A stretch of 16,548 nucleotides of DNA, from assembly GCA_964489425.1 (NCBI GenBank), contig CAZAYP010000103.1, forward strand, positions 1 to 16,548, in the 5' to 3' direction. The notes beneath the pieces are model-generated. The model searched no databases. It was not told the DNA's origin and saw only the letters and a program-made list of their open reading frames with translations. The DNA comes from CAZAYP01 sp964489425 [NCBI: uncultured Verrucomicrobiota bacterium] (lineage in GTDB: Bacteria; Verrucomicrobiota; Kiritimatiellia; RZYC01). The translations under genes and the position numbers were made by a program. Of the stretch, positions 14,901 to 16,548 are shown piece after piece; the stretch's first letter is position 1; each line of letters starts with the position of its first letter.

Positions 14901-15908
14901 ACAACGCGCGCCAATGAAATCAGCAACCTTCTTGGCTTCCGTACTGTCCGCTCGAAAGTTCCCCCCACAGCAACGCCAACGCCCACGCCGACTTCTACTA
15001 TTACTCCAATGCCAACGGCAACCCCCCATATTACGCATTGTGTCTCCCTAGAATACGCAGGCACAGGCGAGGCCGTGTATAGTGTCAGCGTGACGCGCAT
15101 CAGTTTTCAGCCGCCAGATTGGAAATATGTAACAAACACCATTTCCGACGTTTGTTATGACAATCCCAGAATCAATATAACTCTATACGAGGACCCGATT
15201 ACTGGACATGCCATCAACGCCACCAATGGAATGTACGAAGCCACAATCACACCTGATAATAATCATGACTATTCCGCTCTTCTTGTTCCATTTATGGGCG
15301 AAATTGCTTGTGACGGTCCGGCAAGCGTATTGGCGGTGACAGGATCTCTATGGCCGCCACGCTGGTTTAGCGATGCGTATGTCACTGGCGAGTACTTTGC
15401 AGTGGGCCAATCTGGATATGCCGATGACGACAACGCCGCCCCCTGCGTGACCTTGCTCTTGAGCCGAACGCAAAGCGCCAATCTGCCGCGAGCAAACTAT
15501 CCCGAAGGCGGATGGGCGGATGGCTGTTGCACCTATACCCGTAGCTATACCTTCAATGGCATACCCCGCGTAAACGAACCGTATCTGGAACTGGAAACAC
15601 CTTCGTATCTTGAATACGGCATGATGTCTTCCGACATCACGGTGCGCACACATTCCCATGGGGGGGAACTGATCACAGAACATCACCAGATCGCCATGTA
15701 TTCCGCGCCAATCGTTACGTGGTATACTAACGACGACCAGTCATTTTTCATTATGAATGGCGGCGAGGGGCGCATGCAATTTGATATGTGGTCCAAGGCG
15801 GCTGTAAGCCAGCAGTATCACACCGTGTTTAGCGCCGTGACCGTCACAGTCATGGATTTTACTGCCCGCATTACAACTCAGCGTGTGATCTCGATAGGAA
15901 AACCATAG
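11946..15908 (+). CDS. Giant exported protein: Lys-endopeptidase-like, BACON-like and FGE-like domains
   Basis: This 1320-residue protein is made of clear blocks. Residues 1-25 are a signal peptide (likely cut after AYG). About 26-280 are a propeptide-like region. About 281-505 form a trypsin-fold protease of the lysyl-endopeptidase type with triad H336 (TAYHC), D388 (GNDFCFL) and S458 (PGSSGSP). D487 in DNYGRF aligns with the residue that gives lysine preference in Achromobacter protease I. A Thr/Pro linker leads to a BACON-like beta domain (about 564-663). A second linker leads to an FGE-like domain (about 724-1004) with YRLPTEAEWEKAARGG, GNVLEWCWDWY and LGFRTVRS. A third linker precedes an unrecognised beta-rich domain (about 1028-1320). 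The FGE catalytic cysteine positions are W974 and L979, so formylglycine formation is unlikely. It is probably a secreted protease with binding or display domains. Confidence 0.88.
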   Translation: MKVKTFAAAVITISLGVLWSSDAYGQPPPARASPGWTLLGEWQELVVVDGRSLLATGRQFFDPETGREHTIYCDGQGQSLPVDAERVWRNLPDNGIEGSRKPGVFTPAKKVLAIPPSKLTAYSEVINLGPLDAAEIARGKARVLKAELIGLRRPLPQAPILDGALKQDEWLALGASGSMWSLALNVEQSQGLRVHLADVRLPAGCAVWLYAANDPGQVLGPYDSEAIREDGGFWTETLFSDHAVLACLVPRGAARAEVRLKVDEVADLFVNFSEIYAKQVGNCHNDVTCYSAWANEAAAVAGIGTIGEVGVVWCTGCLINDQDPSTYIDYFMTAYHCVGSQSKASTTEYYWFYQTSTCNGTPPDPRAVPRTGGGATFLAGMSASAGNDFCFLRLNQASPANVYYAGWTTTSPTASEILTCIHHPAYSYKRISFSRWELYDTYWWTVKWFSGVTEPGSSGSPLFNAAGRFIGQLLGGASSCSYPQGLDNYGRFSVTYPLVQQWLAPSITPTPTPTITQTPTPPPNPTATPTRTPTRAPTPTPTLTPTRTPTATSTPTPTQTPRPAIAISPTHINHSAAWGRNASSTTINIRNAGGGLLSYNILDDATWLSISPTNGVVSGINNVHTVSFQTTSLSIGVYTAKITVVAGGAINSPQKIPVVMSIYDDASWVLHLVPEVAPRPTPTRTPTPTRTPTRTPTATRTPTSTPTPTPTCTPTPTPTPLPPDGMVFLPPGVFQMGDCLGDGSDDELPSHSIQLSSFYIDECEVIKETWDDVCAWATNHGYSFDSFGTGKNTNHPMTSMTWYDAVKWCNARSEKDGLTPCYFLEPAQTTIYRIGMIELSNSWVKWDSDGYRLPTEAEWEKAARGGISGMRFPWNDNNSVSHSQANYRASGGESYDISSGAGYHPTWDDGVLPYTCPANTFSSNGYGLFNAAGNVLEWCWDWYGSTYYTNVPSTDPRGPVSGTYRVTRGGCYSWVANSLRVSKRVTTRANEISNLLGFRTVRSKVPPTATPTPTPTSTITPMPTATPHITHCVSLEYAGTGEAVYSVSVTRISFQPPDWKYVTNTISDVCYDNPRINITLYEDPITGHAINATNGMYEATITPDNNHDYSALLVPFMGEIACDGPASVLAVTGSLWPPRWFSDAYVTGEYFAVGQSGYADDDNAAPCVTLLLSRTQSANLPRANYPEGGWADGCCTYTRSYTFNGIPRVNEPYLELETPSYLEYGMMSSDITVRTHSHGGELITEHHQIAMYSAPIVTWYTNDDQSFFIMNGGEGRMQFDMWSKAAVSQQYHTVFSAVTVTVMDFTARITTQRVISIGKP
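13464..13634 (+). repeat. Thr/Pro linker repeat 1
   Basis: The DNA repeats variants of ACNCCNACN and codes for a 57-residue TPT-rich linker between the protease and BACON-like domains. Such extended linkers keep domains apart and are often glycosylated or wall-exposed. Confidence 0.85.
13974..14114 (+). repeat. Thr/Pro linker repeat 2
   Basis: A second TPT-rich coding repeat of about 47 residues, with a single Cys (C712), joins the BACON-like and FGE-like domains. Its codons are close to those of repeat 1, so the two stretches are likely prone to recombination or length change. Confidence 0.8.
14958..15026 (+). repeat. Thr/Pro linker repeat 3
   Basis: A shorter linker of 23 residues, built from TATPTPTPTS and a TPMPTATP unit, separates the FGE-like domain from the C-terminal beta-rich domain. 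Confidence 0.75.
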
Positions 15909-16548
15909 ATGTAATGCCCTGGTCTGTGCGTATGAAAACATAAACATACTCGACTTGCTCCCGCTCACCGGATTATCTCTACCGCACGTATTCAAATTCG
16001 CGGAAGCAGCATGTCCGAGTCAGACAACCCGATCCTCACGCTCAAAGCCGCCCACGCGGCCATGGGATACGGTGACGCCGTGGTGTTCGCCAACGCCTGC
16101 CACCACTGACCAGACGCCGCTCGGGGCGGCGCATCGGCGCTGGGCCGCGCCTCGGCAGACCCCGCCGGCTTCCCTGGCCGGTCGCCGGCACAAGCCGACC
16201 CCGCAGACCGCGCTGGACGCGCGCGGACGCCGCTGGGCCGCGGCGCGGATGCCGCCTCTCTGGACAATCGGCGGCCAAGGCATGGCTGGCTGAGCTTTCC
16301 CGCTTTGGTTGTGCTGGCTGGCTGCTGGTTCCCGTGCCCCGGCCGTCCGCGTCTCCTTGGGCCTGGTCGGGCCAACCCGCTGTGCCCGTTTTGCCGTTTT
16401 GCTCACACGCTTGATCCCGCTGACGGGACTGGCGGGGGGCTTGCGGCCACCTTGAAAGGAATCCGGCCGACCCGCCCCGCCTTCTGCGCTCCTGGGGGTG
16501 AAGCAAACGGCGAAAACGGGACAAGCGGCCAACCAGGTCACAAACCAA
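15909..16548 (+). other. GC-rich end segment without a clear gene
   Basis: No convincing gene is seen in this 640-base stretch apart from the possible fragment at 16011. Long open frames on the minus strand are Arg/Ala/Pro-rich and look random. Minor features are a 12-base direct repeat CGCTGGGCCGCG (16138-16149 and 16231-16242) and CCCGTTTT near 16385 with its inverse at 16512-16520. No clear terminator follows the large gene. Confidence 0.5.
16011..16109 (+). CDS. Possible 32-residue gene fragment
   Basis: A short frame from ATG 16011 follows GGAAG by about five bases and encodes MSESDNPILTLKAAHAAMGY, then GDAVVFANACHH and a stop. The beginning reads like the start of a real small protein, with balanced residues unlike the Arg/Pro-rich frames around it. 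It ends abruptly and nothing in any frame plausibly continues it. It may be a truncated gene at an element edge or just chance. Confidence 0.25.
   Translation: MSESDNPILTLKAAHAAMGYGDAVVFANACHH

Noticed and set aside
15934-15953. Terminator after the large exported gene (GTATG...CATAC)
   Set aside because: Only a five-base stem with a ten-base loop and no T run; too weak to call.
16020-16548. Two long minus-strand frames at the window end
   Set aside because: Arg/Ala/Pro/Gly-rich translation with no family pattern; typical of stop-poor GC-rich DNA.

Overview
The window is GC-rich bacterial DNA from an accessory region, probably of an uncultured Gram-negative. A very large exported protein with three Thr/Pro linkers, a lysyl-endopeptidase-type protease domain, a BACON-like domain and an FGE-like domain hints at Kiritimatiellota, Lentisphaerota, Sumerlaeota or a similar phylum. 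That placement is a low-confidence inference. All convincing genes lie on the + strand. I saw no rRNA, tRNA, CRISPR array or complete IS element.

Region 1 (about 107-1121) is a toxin-antitoxin-like cluster: an MNT-type nucleotidyltransferase with no HEPN partner, then a PIN-domain protein followed within 4 bases by a 58-residue protein of the kind often encoded beside such PIN genes. Region 2 (1211-3621) is an isolated two-gene operon of unrecognised function. The genes overlap by 32 bases. The second protein has a cysteine-rich putative zinc site and a helix-turn-helix. A good intrinsic terminator with a GCAA tetraloop closes the operon.

Region 3 (3702-11586) is a phage-type DNA replication and recombination module: a possible leader peptide, a small HTH protein, a PD-(D/E)XK endonuclease, a small coiled-coil phage protein, a Sak4-like RecA-fold ATPase, a DUF669 protein, a Cas4-like nuclease, an SF2 helicase, and a primase-polymerase fused to a DUF3987-like domain. 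Genes overlap or abut, except at two short gaps that each hold a perfect or near-perfect hairpin. Immediately after the primase lies a roughly 180-base non-coding segment with ten copies of CGGGAT(T/A) in both orientations next to an AT-rich stretch. This is a strong candidate origin for this module. A small phage-like protein follows. No integrase, capsid or terminase gene is visible.

Region 4 (about 11587-15908) is unrelated to DNA replication. A well-formed sigma70-type promoter and a strong ribosome binding site precede one 1320-residue exported multidomain protein with an intact protease triad and an FGE-like domain lacking the catalytic cysteines. Its 5' half is visibly more GC-rich than its 3' half. 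Region 5 (15909-16548) is GC-rich with no convincing gene beyond a possible 32-codon fragment.

Inference: region 3 is the replication arm of a prophage or other mobile element, with regions 1, 2 and 4 as accessory or flanking genes. The window alone does not fix the element's boundaries.
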